This document shows positions 42,870 to 51,711 of a DNA stretch of 64,000 bases, piece by piece. Position 1 is the first letter of the stretch, and each line of letters begins with the position of its first letter. The notes beneath the pieces are model-generated. The model was not told where the DNA came from. It did no database searches and was given only the letters and a program-made list of their open reading frames with translations. Both the position numbers and the translations under genes were made by a program. This DNA comes from Acinetobacter sp. B51(2017) (GTDB lineage Bacteria > Pseudomonadota > Gammaproteobacteria > Pseudomonadales > Moraxellaceae): positions 1 to 64,000 of the forward strand of contig NZ_PJRJ01000002.1 in the NCBI RefSeq assembly GCF_003711395.1, written 5' to 3'.

Positions 42870-42903
42870 GTAACTCTTTTGTATTTAAATACAAAAGAGT
42901 TAC
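42870..42903. repeat. Perfect 34-bp palindrome between FimL-like gene and rnhA-dnaQ
   Basis: The left arm 42870-42886 is GTAACTCTTTTGTATTT and 42887-42903 is its exact complement, with no spacer. It lies 79 bp upstream of the FimL-like start and 14 bp downstream of the rnhA-dnaQ stop. The arms are AT-rich and no T run follows on either strand, so an operator or a cruciform is as likely as a terminator. Confidence 0.7.
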
Positions 42904-42916
42904 AAATATTGCAGTT

Positions 42917-44323
42917 TTATTTTGCAAAAAGGCAGTTTTCGCCATGTTTTTCTAGGTATTTATTGACCCAGTTCTCATGTTGTTGTAATTCTTCTGCAGA
43001 AGGTAAAATCACGGCTAAGCCATCACCTTCTACCACGCGACCACCACCGGCATTATATTCTTCGCTATGAGACAAGGCTTCAATATCAAAAGAGACTTGA
43101 CCACCGGTCATGGCCAAATAGACATCTGCTAAAATTTCGGCATCCAGTAAAGCGCCGTGGAAAGTACGGTCACGTTCTGGAATTTCATAACGGCGTACCA
43201 AGGCATCGAGGGAGTTTTTTTGCCCCGGATGTTTGGCTTTGGCCATGGCTAAAGTATCAGTAACGCTACATACCTTGGATAACTTACCTAAACCTGCGCG
43301 TTCAAACTCCATATCTAGGAAGTTCATATCGAAGGTGGCGTTATGGGCGATGATTTCTGCGCCTTTTAAATAGTCATACAGAACATCGGCAATTTCGGCA
43401 TATTTAGGTTTGTCTTGTAAAAACTCATCCGAGATACCGTGAATATTTTCAGATTCACCTACAGGTTTTTCAGGATTAATATAGATATGAATCGAGCGAC
43501 CAGTCAGTTTGCGGTTGATCATTTCAATCGCACCGACTTCGACAATGCGGTCGCCATCTTGGAAATAAAAACCAGTAGTTTCGGTATCTAGAATGAGCTG
43601 ACGCGGGCCATGTAGGTCTAACTTTGCTTCAGTCATTACAATCATTGGATGAATGGCTAAAGTTGTTTTAGGCTCGGTTTCGGTTTCGGTTTCGTTTTCG
43701 GTTTCGGTTTTGGTTTCGGTTTCGGTTTCGGTTTCGGTTTCGGTTTCGGTTTCGGTTTCGGTTTCGGTTTCTGGCTCAAATTCGTCTTCGGCATCAAACG
43801 CATCTTCTGCTAAATCAAAGCCAAAAGGGTCATCGAGTAGCCAATCCTGTTCAGCTGCAGGTGTTGTTTGCGTTGTGGACGTTATAGTGCTGTTAGCTTG
43901 TGTAGTTTGGTCAGCACCTAAATTGGCCAGTTGATCGGCCATTTCGTTACCAGCATGTCCAGCATGACCTTTGACCCAATGCCATTCAATATCACGACCT
44001 TGGCACAATTGATCTAACGTTTGCCAAAGATCTGGGTTTTTAACGCCTTTCCAGTTTTTCTTTTTCCAGCCCACAATCCATTCAGTTATGCCTTTTTGCA
44101 CATAGGTCGAGTCCGTCCACATGATCAGCTTGGCATCTTTGGGACAGGCACGAATGCCTTCAATGGCAGCGGTGAGTTCCATGCGGTTATTGGTGGTATC
44201 GTGTTCGCCACCACACAGTTTTTGCTCTGATTGATCAGCATAAATGAGATAGGCACCCCAGCCACCAAGGCCTGGATTGCCGCGACATGCGCCATCTACA
44301 TATAAGGTGATTGTTTCAGTCAT
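42917..44323 (-). CDS. rnhA-dnaQ: Fused RNase HI / DNA polymerase III epsilon subunit
   Basis: 468 residues. Residues about 1-145 are RNase HI (YVDGACRGNPGLGGWG, MELTAAIEGI, WTDSTYVQKG, VKGHAGHAGNEMAD), complete in its DEDD residues. Residues about 245-430 are the epsilon proofreading exonuclease (ILDTETTGF, HGIS, AHNATFDMNFL, HGALLDAEILADVY). Between them is an acidic linker with 16 Thr-Glu type dipeptides (about 185-216), encoded by the hexamer repeat at 43676-43771. The C-terminal tail would bind the polymerase alpha subunit. In E. coli the two genes are divergent neighbours; here they are one chain. Start ATG at 44323, behind GGA; upstream TTG rejected. Confidence 0.93.
   Translation of the reverse strand: MTETITLYVDGACRGNPGLGGWGAYLIYADQSEQKLCGGEHDTTNNRMELTAAIEGIRACPKDAKLIMWTDSTYVQKGITEWIVGWKKKNWKGVKNPDLWQTLDQLCQGRDIEWHWVKGHAGHAGNEMADQLANLGADQTTQANSTITSTTQTTPAAEQDWLLDDPFGFDLAEDAFDAEDEFEPETETETETETETETETETETKTETENETETETEPKTTLAIHPMIVMTEAKLDLHGPRQLILDTETTGFYFQDGDRIVEVGAIEMINRKLTGRSIHIYINPEKPVGESENIHGISDEFLQDKPKYAEIADVLYDYLKGAEIIAHNATFDMNFLDMEFERAGLGKLSKVCSVTDTLAMAKAKHPGQKNSLDALVRRYEIPERDRTFHGALLDAEILADVYLAMTGGQVSFDIEALSHSEEYNAGGGRVVEGDGLAVILPSAEELQQHENWVNKYLEKHGENCLFAK
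43676..43771. repeat. Hexanucleotide tandem repeat (GGTTTC)16 inside rnhA-dnaQ
   Basis: 16 units of GGTTTC on the plus strand (GAAACC on the coding strand): 14 perfect, one GTTTTC at 43694-43699 and one GGTTTT at 43706-43711. The last ten units (43712-43771) are uninterrupted. Being a multiple of three, gain or loss of units changes the linker length without a frameshift. Confidence 0.95.
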
Positions 44324-44542
44324 AACTTGATCCGTAGGCAAAAACAGCAGAATTTCGAGAGCAGCATTGTAAACCGAAAAGTCACTGCATGTTGTGCCTG
44401 TGTACAGTTCAGCGGAGTTTTTTTAAATTCTTGTAACATTAATCCTAAAATCGCGCTAAATTATCCGCTTGAGTCTGGGACATGCTCCTCTACAATGACC
44501 ACTCTCAACAATAATTTTAGTCGTAGTTTTGGATTCTTGTTT

Positions 44543-47500
44543 ATGTATAAAGCAACCACGCACCTGTGGCAGTCAAAAGGACCTTTTTTTAAACTGACCG
44601 TATTAGGTTCAGCGTTGGTTGCATTGGGAATCAGCGGCTGTTCATCGTCACCTGTAGCATCAGCAAGTAAAAACCAACAATCTCAGCTGCTTGGTGCCAC
44701 AGGCATGGATGGCCTAGAAGATTTACTCTCTGCGACGGACATGCGTGCAGTAGAGGGCGACCGTTTATTGGTGCTCAAGCATGGTGATGTGTGGAAGCGC
44801 ATGTTAGTGGGCTTTAAAATGGATTTAAGCCGTAGCGATGCACGTATTAATGCCCAGCGTGGCTGGTTTATTTCGCGTCAACCCTACATTGATCGTTTAA
44901 GTGCGCGTGCATCACGTTATTTGTACCACACGGTGAAGGAAGCAGAACGTCGTGGTTTACCTACAGAACTCGCTTTACTACCGATTATTGAAAGTTCCTA
45001 CGACCCAGCAGCCACCAGCTCGGCAGCAGCAGCAGGGCTGTGGCAATTTATTCCGAGTACCGGTAAAATTTATGGTTTAAAACAAACCAGCCAATATGAT
45101 GGGCGTCGTGATGTGGTCGAGTCGACCCGTGCAGCTTATGAATTTTTAGGTAGCTTATATAACCAGTTTGGTTCTTGGGAGTTGGCATTAGCTTCTTATA
45201 ACGCAGGCCCAGGCCGTATTCAGCAAGCCATTAACCGTAACAAAGCAGCAGGTTTGCCGACCGATTATTGGTCGTTAAAGCTCCCACAGGAGACCATGTA
45301 TTATGTACCGCGTTTTATCGCGGTGGCACAAATTATTAAAAATCCAAGTGCCTATAACGTGAGTTTACCGCCGATTGCCAACCGTCCACACTTTAGAGAA
45401 ATTCAAGTGGGGCCTGTGGCTTTAAATGACATTGCCCGTATTACCGGTTTAAGCCGTGCTGAACTGTATCAATTAAACCCAGGGCATCGTGGGGAATATA
45501 TTGATGCCAGTAGCCCAATGCGGATTTTAATTCCAGCTGATTTAAGCCCGGCCGTTGATGCACGTTTAAAAACTTTACATACTGGCAGTTTATTAGCCAG
45601 CACGTCATCAACGACACCAAGTGGTTCATTTAAAGTGGTTACGCCAAGCAAAACCACACCGCCTGTTATTGCTGCAACCACACCAAGCAAACCTGTTGTC
45701 ACGGCATCCGCTACACCTAAACCAAGTACCACAGCGTCAGTCACCACCAATACGCGTACTGTAACGCCACAAGGCGCAGCTGCATTGGCTGCTTTTGCGA
45801 GCAATACGGATATTCCAAGCGCACCACGTATTCCGGTTGCGGTGACGCCTGCGGCCAATGTGCAGCCAGTGCGTATCGAACCTGCGATTAGTGCAGCAGA
45901 GCGTGAACAAATCTTAGCGGCAGTACGCGCTGAAGGTGACAATAAAACTGTGGATGAGGTGTTAAAACCTGTCGCTTCACAAGCTGAACAAGCCCAAGTG
46001 GTTGCCGAGCTGAAACAACTGGCACCACAAGGCACGGAAATCGTCGATCCTGTAGATGGTAAAATTAAGTTAACTGCATTACAAACCAGTCAATCAATTG
46101 CCGAACAAAGTGGGCAAGAGGTGACCAAAGGTTTCTCTTATCCAAAAGGGGTGGCCGAAAATACCAGTCCAAGTTCTGTAGAAGCACAGTTAAACCAAGG
46201 CAAGAATATCATTAAGACCGAGTCTGATGTGGTTGTTGTAGCACCAAAAGGTCAGCGTTCCACTTATGTGGTGATGCCGGGTGATAACCTGCAAATGATT
46301 GCCATGAAGCATGGTGTGAATTGGCGTGATGTAGCGAAATGGAACCAAATTGCTGACAACGCTGTATTGTATGTGGGCACAACCATCTATTTATATGATG
46401 CTAAACCTGTTGCGCCAGTGGTAGAAGCGCCTAAGCCAAAAACGATTCCAAATACTTATACCGTCCGTGCCAATGACACCTTAAGTGGTATTGCCAATGA
46501 ATATGGTTTGAGCCTTAAAGATCTAGCTGATTACAATAACTTGACTGTGACCAGCGGTGTATATACCGGTCAAAAGTTACAACTTAAACCAAGTGCGCAA
46601 ACCAAAAAAGTAGAAGTAGAAAAAGCACTTGCCACTAAAAGCAATAACATCAAAACCAAAGTCTATACCGTGCAGCGTGGTGAATACTTAGGTGCATTGG
46701 CGGATCGTTATGGGTTAACCAATCAAGAACTTGCCAACTTAACCTCAGGCTTAACTGCGAGCAGTAGTTTAATGGCAGGTCAGAAAATTAATGTACCGCT
46801 GAATGAAGTGGTCACAGCAGGCAAAGAAGATAAATCTACGCTTAAAGAGGCTGCAAAAGAAGCCAAGTTTGAGCCGAGCTATAAAGTCGAAAGCTATAGC
46901 GTACAGCGTGGTGACAGCTTATATAGCATTGCTAATCAAGCCAAAATTTCAGTGACTGAATTGGCAGCCTTAAATCAAATCGCTACCAATACTAGTTTAC
47001 GTGTTGGGCAAAGCTTGAAAGTACCGGCAGGTTATAGCGTACCTGAAAGCTATACTGTGCAATCAGGTGATACTTTAAGTGCGATTGCTAGCCGTTATAA
47101 TCTGACGATTGATTATATTGCCAATGTGAATGGACTTAACCGTAACAGTGGTTTACGTGCCGGGCAGCGTTTGGCTTTAACGGGCGATGTGCCTGTAAAA
47201 GTAGATACTGCAAGCAAAACTACAGTGGCGACGAAAACCTCAAGTCAGGTAAAAATGCCGGATGTATATGTGGTGCAAGCAGGTGATAACCTCTCTAGTA
47301 TTGCTGCCAAATATCATCTACAAGTGAGCTACTTAATGCAGCTCAATAATCTAACGACTAGCAGCGTTCGTGTTGGACAACGCTTAAAGTTAGATGGCGA
47401 GATTGAAGCGAAAGCAGAAAACAAGACTGAAAGCAAAGCCGAAAAAGCTGCAACGCCAACTTTAAGCAAAACTGTAGTGAAAAGCGCCAACACTGAAACC

Positions 47501-47788
47501 CATACCGTGAAAGCGGGTGAATCGTTATATGGCATTGCTAGTCGTTTAGGCATGTCGGCATCTGAATTGGCGAGCTTAAATAATTTAAGCAGCAATGCCA
47601 GTTTACGTGTCGGTCAATCCATTCACATTCCGAAAAAATTCAGTGATTACCGTGTCAAAAGCGGTGACACCTTAATTGGTGTGGCTGGGCGATATGGTTT
47701 AGATCAATCGGCGTTGGCTGAGTTGAATAATTTGACTCCAAATGCGCAGTTGCGTATTGGTCAAGTGATTCAAGTTCCAAACCTGTAA
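44543..47788 (+). CDS. mltD: Membrane-bound lytic murein transglycosylase (MltD type) with eight LysM repeats
   Basis: 1081 residues from the ATG at 44543; an ATG at 44495 is an alternative. Lipobox ISGC near residue 36. The SLT domain (about 115-260) has the catalytic Glu150 in IIESSYDPAATS, then GLWQFIPSTGKIYGL and ASYNAGPGR. A Thr/Ser/Pro-rich linker (about 355-440) leads to eight LysM repeats from about residue 574 to the end, each of the form Y-V-V/T-x-G-D-x-L-x-x-I-A; E. coli MltD has two. It cleaves glycan strands to 1,6-anhydro-muropeptides at the inner face of the outer membrane. yejA follows after 9 bp, so cotranscription is likely. Confidence 0.92.
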   Translation: MYKATTHLWQSKGPFFKLTVLGSALVALGISGCSSSPVASASKNQQSQLLGATGMDGLEDLLSATDMRAVEGDRLLVLKHGDVWKRMLVGFKMDLSRSDARINAQRGWFISRQPYIDRLSARASRYLYHTVKEAERRGLPTELALLPIIESSYDPAATSSAAAAGLWQFIPSTGKIYGLKQTSQYDGRRDVVESTRAAYEFLGSLYNQFGSWELALASYNAGPGRIQQAINRNKAAGLPTDYWSLKLPQETMYYVPRFIAVAQIIKNPSAYNVSLPPIANRPHFREIQVGPVALNDIARITGLSRAELYQLNPGHRGEYIDASSPMRILIPADLSPAVDARLKTLHTGSLLASTSSTTPSGSFKVVTPSKTTPPVIAATTPSKPVVTASATPKPSTTASVTTNTRTVTPQGAAALAAFASNTDIPSAPRIPVAVTPAANVQPVRIEPAISAAEREQILAAVRAEGDNKTVDEVLKPVASQAEQAQVVAELKQLAPQGTEIVDPVDGKIKLTALQTSQSIAEQSGQEVTKGFSYPKGVAENTSPSSVEAQLNQGKNIIKTESDVVVVAPKGQRSTYVVMPGDNLQMIAMKHGVNWRDVAKWNQIADNAVLYVGTTIYLYDAKPVAPVVEAPKPKTIPNTYTVRANDTLSGIANEYGLSLKDLADYNNLTVTSGVYTGQKLQLKPSAQTKKVEVEKALATKSNNIKTKVYTVQRGEYLGALADRYGLTNQELANLTSGLTASSSLMAGQKINVPLNEVVTAGKEDKSTLKEAAKEAKFEPSYKVESYSVQRGDSLYSIANQAKISVTELAALNQIATNTSLRVGQSLKVPAGYSVPESYTVQSGDTLSAIASRYNLTIDYIANVNGLNRNSGLRAGQRLALTGDVPVKVDTASKTTVATKTSSQVKMPDVYVVQAGDNLSSIAAKYHLQVSYLMQLNNLTTSSVRVGQRLKLDGEIEAKAENKTESKAEKAATPTLSKTVVKSANTETHTVKAGESLYGIASRLGMSASELASLNNLSSNASLRVGQSIHIPKKFSDYRVKSGDTLIGVAGRYGLDQSALAELNNLTPNAQLRIGQVIQVPNL

Positions 47789-47797
47789 GGGCTAAAC

Positions 47798-49615
47798 ATG
47801 CGTCTGTTTGCCTTTTGGGCAGTGTTTATGGCAGCACCGTTGCAGGCTGCCATGCAAACGACACCTTATATCGCGCTGCATGGTCAGCCGCAATATAGCG
47901 GGCGTAATGCCATGCCTTATGCCAATCCTCATGCGCCCAAAGGTGGCTACTTAAGCACCGCTGCCAATGGCACTTTTGATAATCTCAATAGCATGAATGG
48001 TAAGGGCAGTGCTGCAGATGGCGTCAACTATCTGTTTGATAGCCTGATGAGTTCATCCTTAGATGAGCCGGGGATGATGTATCCACTGCTTGCTGAACGG
48101 GTCAGTTTTGATCCGAAAAATTTAACCACAGTCACTTTTGATTTAAATCCTAAAGCCAAATTTAGTGACGGTTCAGCTTTAACAGCGCAGGACGTTAAAT
48201 TTACCTTTGATGCCTATTTAACCAAGTCTAATCCCGGTTTACAGATGTATTTGTCGGATCTGGCACGGGTTGAAGTGCTAGGTCGGCATCAGGTACGCAT
48301 GCACCTTAAATCTAAAAATAACAGTGAAATGCCACTGATTTTGGCGCAATTACCGATTTATGCTGCTAAAGATTGGCAAAAACGCGATTTTAGCCGCATT
48401 ACCATGCAGCCGATTTTAGGCTCAGGGCCCTATTTAATTGAAAAAATTGATGCTGGACGGAGTATTAGCTATAAACGCAATCCGCACTATTGGGGCAAAG
48501 ATTTAGCCGTCAATAAAGGCCGTTACAACTTTGACCGAATTAAGTATGTCTATTACCGCAATTTAGATGTGGCATTTGAAGGTTTTAAATCCGGTCAATA
48601 TACCTTGCACGAAGAATATACCGCGCGTAAATGGGTGACAGAGTATAACTTTCCTGCCATCAAACAAGGCATGGTGGTGAAATATCGTTTTCAGCATCAA
48701 AACCCCATTGCAACGCAAAGTTTTGTGTTTAATACCCGCCGTAAAGCCATGCAAAATATTCGTTTCCGTCAAGCGATTACCTATGCCTATGACTTTGAAT
48801 GGCAAAATAAAGCCTTGTTTTATGGGCAATATAAACGACTACAAAGCTATTTTAGCAATAGTGAGTTAGAGGCCAAAGGCACGCCAAGTCCGGCAGAACT
48901 TGCGATTTTAAAGCCCTATTTAAGCAAATTGCATCCTATTCAACGCCAAGGTGTGCTTGCCAATTGGCGCTATTCGGTTTCGGATGCGAGTGGCTTTAAC
49001 CGCAATAATTTACTTACCGCGCGCAGCTTATTATTAAAAGCCGGTTATCGTTTCCAAAACGGTCAACTGCTTGATCCGAAAGGTCAGCCGATTGTCTTAG
49101 AATTTTTAATTCATCAAGATGGTTTGCAGCGCACTTTAATGCCATTTGTACGCAATTTGAAGCGTTTAGGTATTCAAGTCAATATTCGCCATGTTGATGT
49201 ACCGCAGTATATCGAACGCATGCGCCGTAGCGATTTTGATATGACCACCAATGTGTTGCCGCAGTCTTTAAATCCGGGTAATGAGCAAGCGCAATTTTGG
49301 AGTTCCAAAGCAGCCGATGAGCCGGGTAATTACAATTATGCAGGGATTAAAAATCCGGTGATTGATGATGCGGTGCAACAGCTGATTCGTGCACCCAATC
49401 GTGAACAGTTGGTGTTACGTACTAAGGTACTGGATCGTTTATTACGGGCAGGTTTTTACCAAATTCCAACCTATGGCAAAGGCGAAAACTGGTTGGCGTA
49501 TTGGAATATGTATCAACAACCTAAACAAAAACCAAAATTATCAACCGGCATTGATTATTGGTGGAGCGATGCCCAACAAGCCGGCAAAGTACGCCAATAT
49601 TTAGGTCAGAAATAA
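47798..49615 (+). CDS. yejA: Peptide-binding protein of the YejABEF importer
   Basis: 605 residues, periplasmic solute-binding protein of the oligopeptide (SBP_bac_5) class. Signal peptide about 1-18 (VFMAAPLQAA). Landmarks: YANPHAPKGG, NSMNGKGSAADG, LLAERV, KFSDGSALTAQDVKFTFDAY, PILGSGPYLIEKIDAGR and late TNVLPQSLNPGNEQAQFWSS, characteristic of YejA rather than OppA. In E. coli YejABEF takes up peptides including microcin C. Starts 9 bp after mltD; the ribosome site AAGGG overlaps the mltD stop. Confidence 0.92.
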   Translation: MRLFAFWAVFMAAPLQAAMQTTPYIALHGQPQYSGRNAMPYANPHAPKGGYLSTAANGTFDNLNSMNGKGSAADGVNYLFDSLMSSSLDEPGMMYPLLAERVSFDPKNLTTVTFDLNPKAKFSDGSALTAQDVKFTFDAYLTKSNPGLQMYLSDLARVEVLGRHQVRMHLKSKNNSEMPLILAQLPIYAAKDWQKRDFSRITMQPILGSGPYLIEKIDAGRSISYKRNPHYWGKDLAVNKGRYNFDRIKYVYYRNLDVAFEGFKSGQYTLHEEYTARKWVTEYNFPAIKQGMVVKYRFQHQNPIATQSFVFNTRRKAMQNIRFRQAITYAYDFEWQNKALFYGQYKRLQSYFSNSELEAKGTPSPAELAILKPYLSKLHPIQRQGVLANWRYSVSDASGFNRNNLLTARSLLLKAGYRFQNGQLLDPKGQPIVLEFLIHQDGLQRTLMPFVRNLKRLGIQVNIRHVDVPQYIERMRRSDFDMTTNVLPQSLNPGNEQAQFWSSKAADEPGNYNYAGIKNPVIDDAVQQLIRAPNREQLVLRTKVLDRLLRAGFYQIPTYGKGENWLAYWNMYQQPKQKPKLSTGIDYWWSDAQQAGKVRQYLGQK

Positions 49616-49633
49616 CAAACAGCTAGGAGTGAC

Positions 49634-50698
49634 ATGGGCACTTATATTTTAAAGCGACTGCTGTTGATCATTCCCACCTTATTTTTTATTTTGCTACTTA
49701 ATTTTGTGGTGATTCAAATTGCACCGGGTGGGCCGGTTGAGCAAGCGATTCAACAGGCGCAAAGTTTTGCAGGGATGGGGCAAACCGGCGGCGAAACCGC
49801 AGTAACCAATACCGCTTATCAAGGCGCTAAAGGTTTAAGCGATGAAATGGTGGCCAAAATTGAAGCGCAATATGGCTTCGATCGACCGATGCATGAGCGC
49901 TTTTTGCTGATGATCAAAAGCTATCTCAGTTTTGATTTTGGCACCAGCTTTTTTAAAGACAAGCCGGTGACCACATTACTGTGGGAAAAAATGCCAGTGT
50001 CGTTGTCCTTAGGTCTGTGGAGCACCTTGCTGATTTACTGCATTTCTATTCCTTTAGGCATTAAAAAAGCCCGTCAACATGGCAGCGTGTTTGATCAATC
50101 CACTTCTATGCTGCTTGCCATTGGTTATGCGATTCCGGCCTTTGTCTTTGCAATTTTATTAATTGTATTTTTTGCCGGCGGCAGCTATTTACAGTGGTTT
50201 CCGTTACAAGGCTTAGTATCGGAAAACTTTAGCGAGCTGAGTCTATTGGGTAAAATCAAAGACTATTTTTGGCATATGAGCTTGCCGTTATTGGCGATGG
50301 TGATTGGTGGCTTTGCTGGTTTAACTTATCTGACCAAATATTCTTTTATGGAAGAACTGTCTAAACAATACGTATTGGCGGCACGTGCTAAAGGCTTAAG
50401 CGAATCGCGAGTGTTGTATGGGCATGTGTTTCGTAATGCCATGCTCATCGTCATTGCCGGTTTACCCGAGGCTTTGGTGGGGATTTTCTTTGTGGGGAAT
50501 CTATTTATTGAAATTATCTTTAACTTAGATGGTTTGGGCTTGCTCGGGTTTGAGGCAATTGTACAACGCGATTATCCCGTGATTTTTGGTACGCTGTTTT
50601 TATTTACTTTATTGGGCTTATTGCTGCGCTTATTGAGTGATGTGCTGTATCAAGTGATTGATCCACGGATTAACTTTGATGCACGAGGGGATCAATAA
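49634..50698 (+). CDS. yejB: YejB inner-membrane permease
   Basis: 354 residues; first permease of the YejABEF importer. N-terminal helix (about 9-28), a long periplasmic insert, then five more helices with the BPD_transp EAA motif near EELSKQYVLAARAKGLSE, which contacts the ATPase. The start lies 18 bp after yejA behind AGGAG, and the last base is shared with the next ATG. Confidence 0.94.
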   Translation: MGTYILKRLLLIIPTLFFILLLNFVVIQIAPGGPVEQAIQQAQSFAGMGQTGGETAVTNTAYQGAKGLSDEMVAKIEAQYGFDRPMHERFLLMIKSYLSFDFGTSFFKDKPVTTLLWEKMPVSLSLGLWSTLLIYCISIPLGIKKARQHGSVFDQSTSMLLAIGYAIPAFVFAILLIVFFAGGSYLQWFPLQGLVSENFSELSLLGKIKDYFWHMSLPLLAMVIGGFAGLTYLTKYSFMEELSKQYVLAARAKGLSESRVLYGHVFRNAMLIVIAGLPEALVGIFFVGNLFIEIIFNLDGLGLLGFEAIVQRDYPVIFGTLFLFTLLGLLLRLLSDVLYQVIDPRINFDARGDQ

Positions 50699-51711
50699 TG
50701 TCACCCATCATGCAGGCGCGATTACAACGTTTTAAAGCCAATAAATTGGGCTTTGGCTGCTTTATTGTTTTTAGCTTGATCTTTGTATTGTCCTTAGCAG
50801 CAGAGTTAATTGCCAACGACAAACCCTTATTGGTGAAATATCAGCAGGAATTCTATGTACCGGTGTTAAAAACTTATCCCGAAACCACCTTTGGTGGGGT
50901 ATTTGAAACCGAAGCTGATTATAAAGACCCTGCGGTACAGGCTTTAATTCAAAACAATGGTTGGGCGATTTGGCCGATGATTGCCTATTCCTATCAAACT
51001 CCAAATTTAGATTTAACCGTGCCGGTGCCATCCAAACCCACAGCCGATAATTGGTTAGGTACAGATGACCAAGGCCGTGATGTTCTGGCACGAATCTTAT
51101 ATGGCTTACGTGTGTCACTGTTATTTGGTTTTGCTTTAACTTTGGCTTCGGCAGCTCTTGGTATTTTGGTGGGTGCGATCCAAGGCTATTATGGCGGTTG
51201 GGTCGATCTCATTGGGCAACGCATTTTAGAAGTGTGGGGCGGTTTACCGATGCTGTTTATGGTGATGATTTTGGTCAGTATGTTTACCCCCAATGTGTAT
51301 TGGTTGTTTTTAATTATGCTGCTGTTTGGTTGGCCAACGTTGGTGGGTTTGGTACGAGCCGAGTTTTTACGGGCACGACATTTAGATTATGTGCGTGCAG
51401 CACGCAGTTTAGGCGTATCCGATCACACCATTATGATGCGGCATATTTTACCCAATGCCATGAGCTCAAGTTTATCGCAGTTGCCGTTTATGCTCACTGC
51501 CAATATTACGGCACTCACGGCACTGGATTTTTTGGGTTATGGCTTACCCCCAGATGCAGCCTCATTAGGCGAGCTATTATTACAAGGTAAAAACAATCTG
51601 AATGCGCCTTGGCTCGCGCTGTCTGGCTTTTTCACTTTAGCGATTGTGCTATCTCTACTGATTTATATTGGCGAGGCAACCCGCGATGCATTCGACCCAA
51701 GACGTCAATAA
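50698..51711 (+). CDS. yejE: YejE inner-membrane permease
   Basis: 337 residues; second permease. First helix about 21-40, then an extracytoplasmic segment with the Yej-specific PETTFGGVFETEADYKDP, a GTDDQGRDVLARILYGLR motif and an EAA region FLRARHLDYVRAARSLGVSD. Starts with a one-base overlap (TAATG) with yejB and overlaps yejF by 26 nt. Confidence 0.94.
   Translation: MSPIMQARLQRFKANKLGFGCFIVFSLIFVLSLAAELIANDKPLLVKYQQEFYVPVLKTYPETTFGGVFETEADYKDPAVQALIQNNGWAIWPMIAYSYQTPNLDLTVPVPSKPTADNWLGTDDQGRDVLARILYGLRVSLLFGFALTLASAALGILVGAIQGYYGGWVDLIGQRILEVWGGLPMLFMVMILVSMFTPNVYWLFLIMLLFGWPTLVGLVRAEFLRARHLDYVRAARSLGVSDHTIMMRHILPNAMSSSLSQLPFMLTANITALTALDFLGYGLPPDAASLGELLLQGKNNLNAPWLALSGFFTLAIVLSLLIYIGEATRDAFDPRRQ

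Noticed and set aside
43653..43934. Val/Ser-repeat frame antisense to rnhA-dnaQ
   Set aside because: It is only the other reading of the GGTTTC repeat.
45469..46035. 188-residue frame antisense to mltD
   Set aside because: It is the shadow of the Thr/Ser/Pro-rich linker; low-complexity composition mirrors the sense strand.
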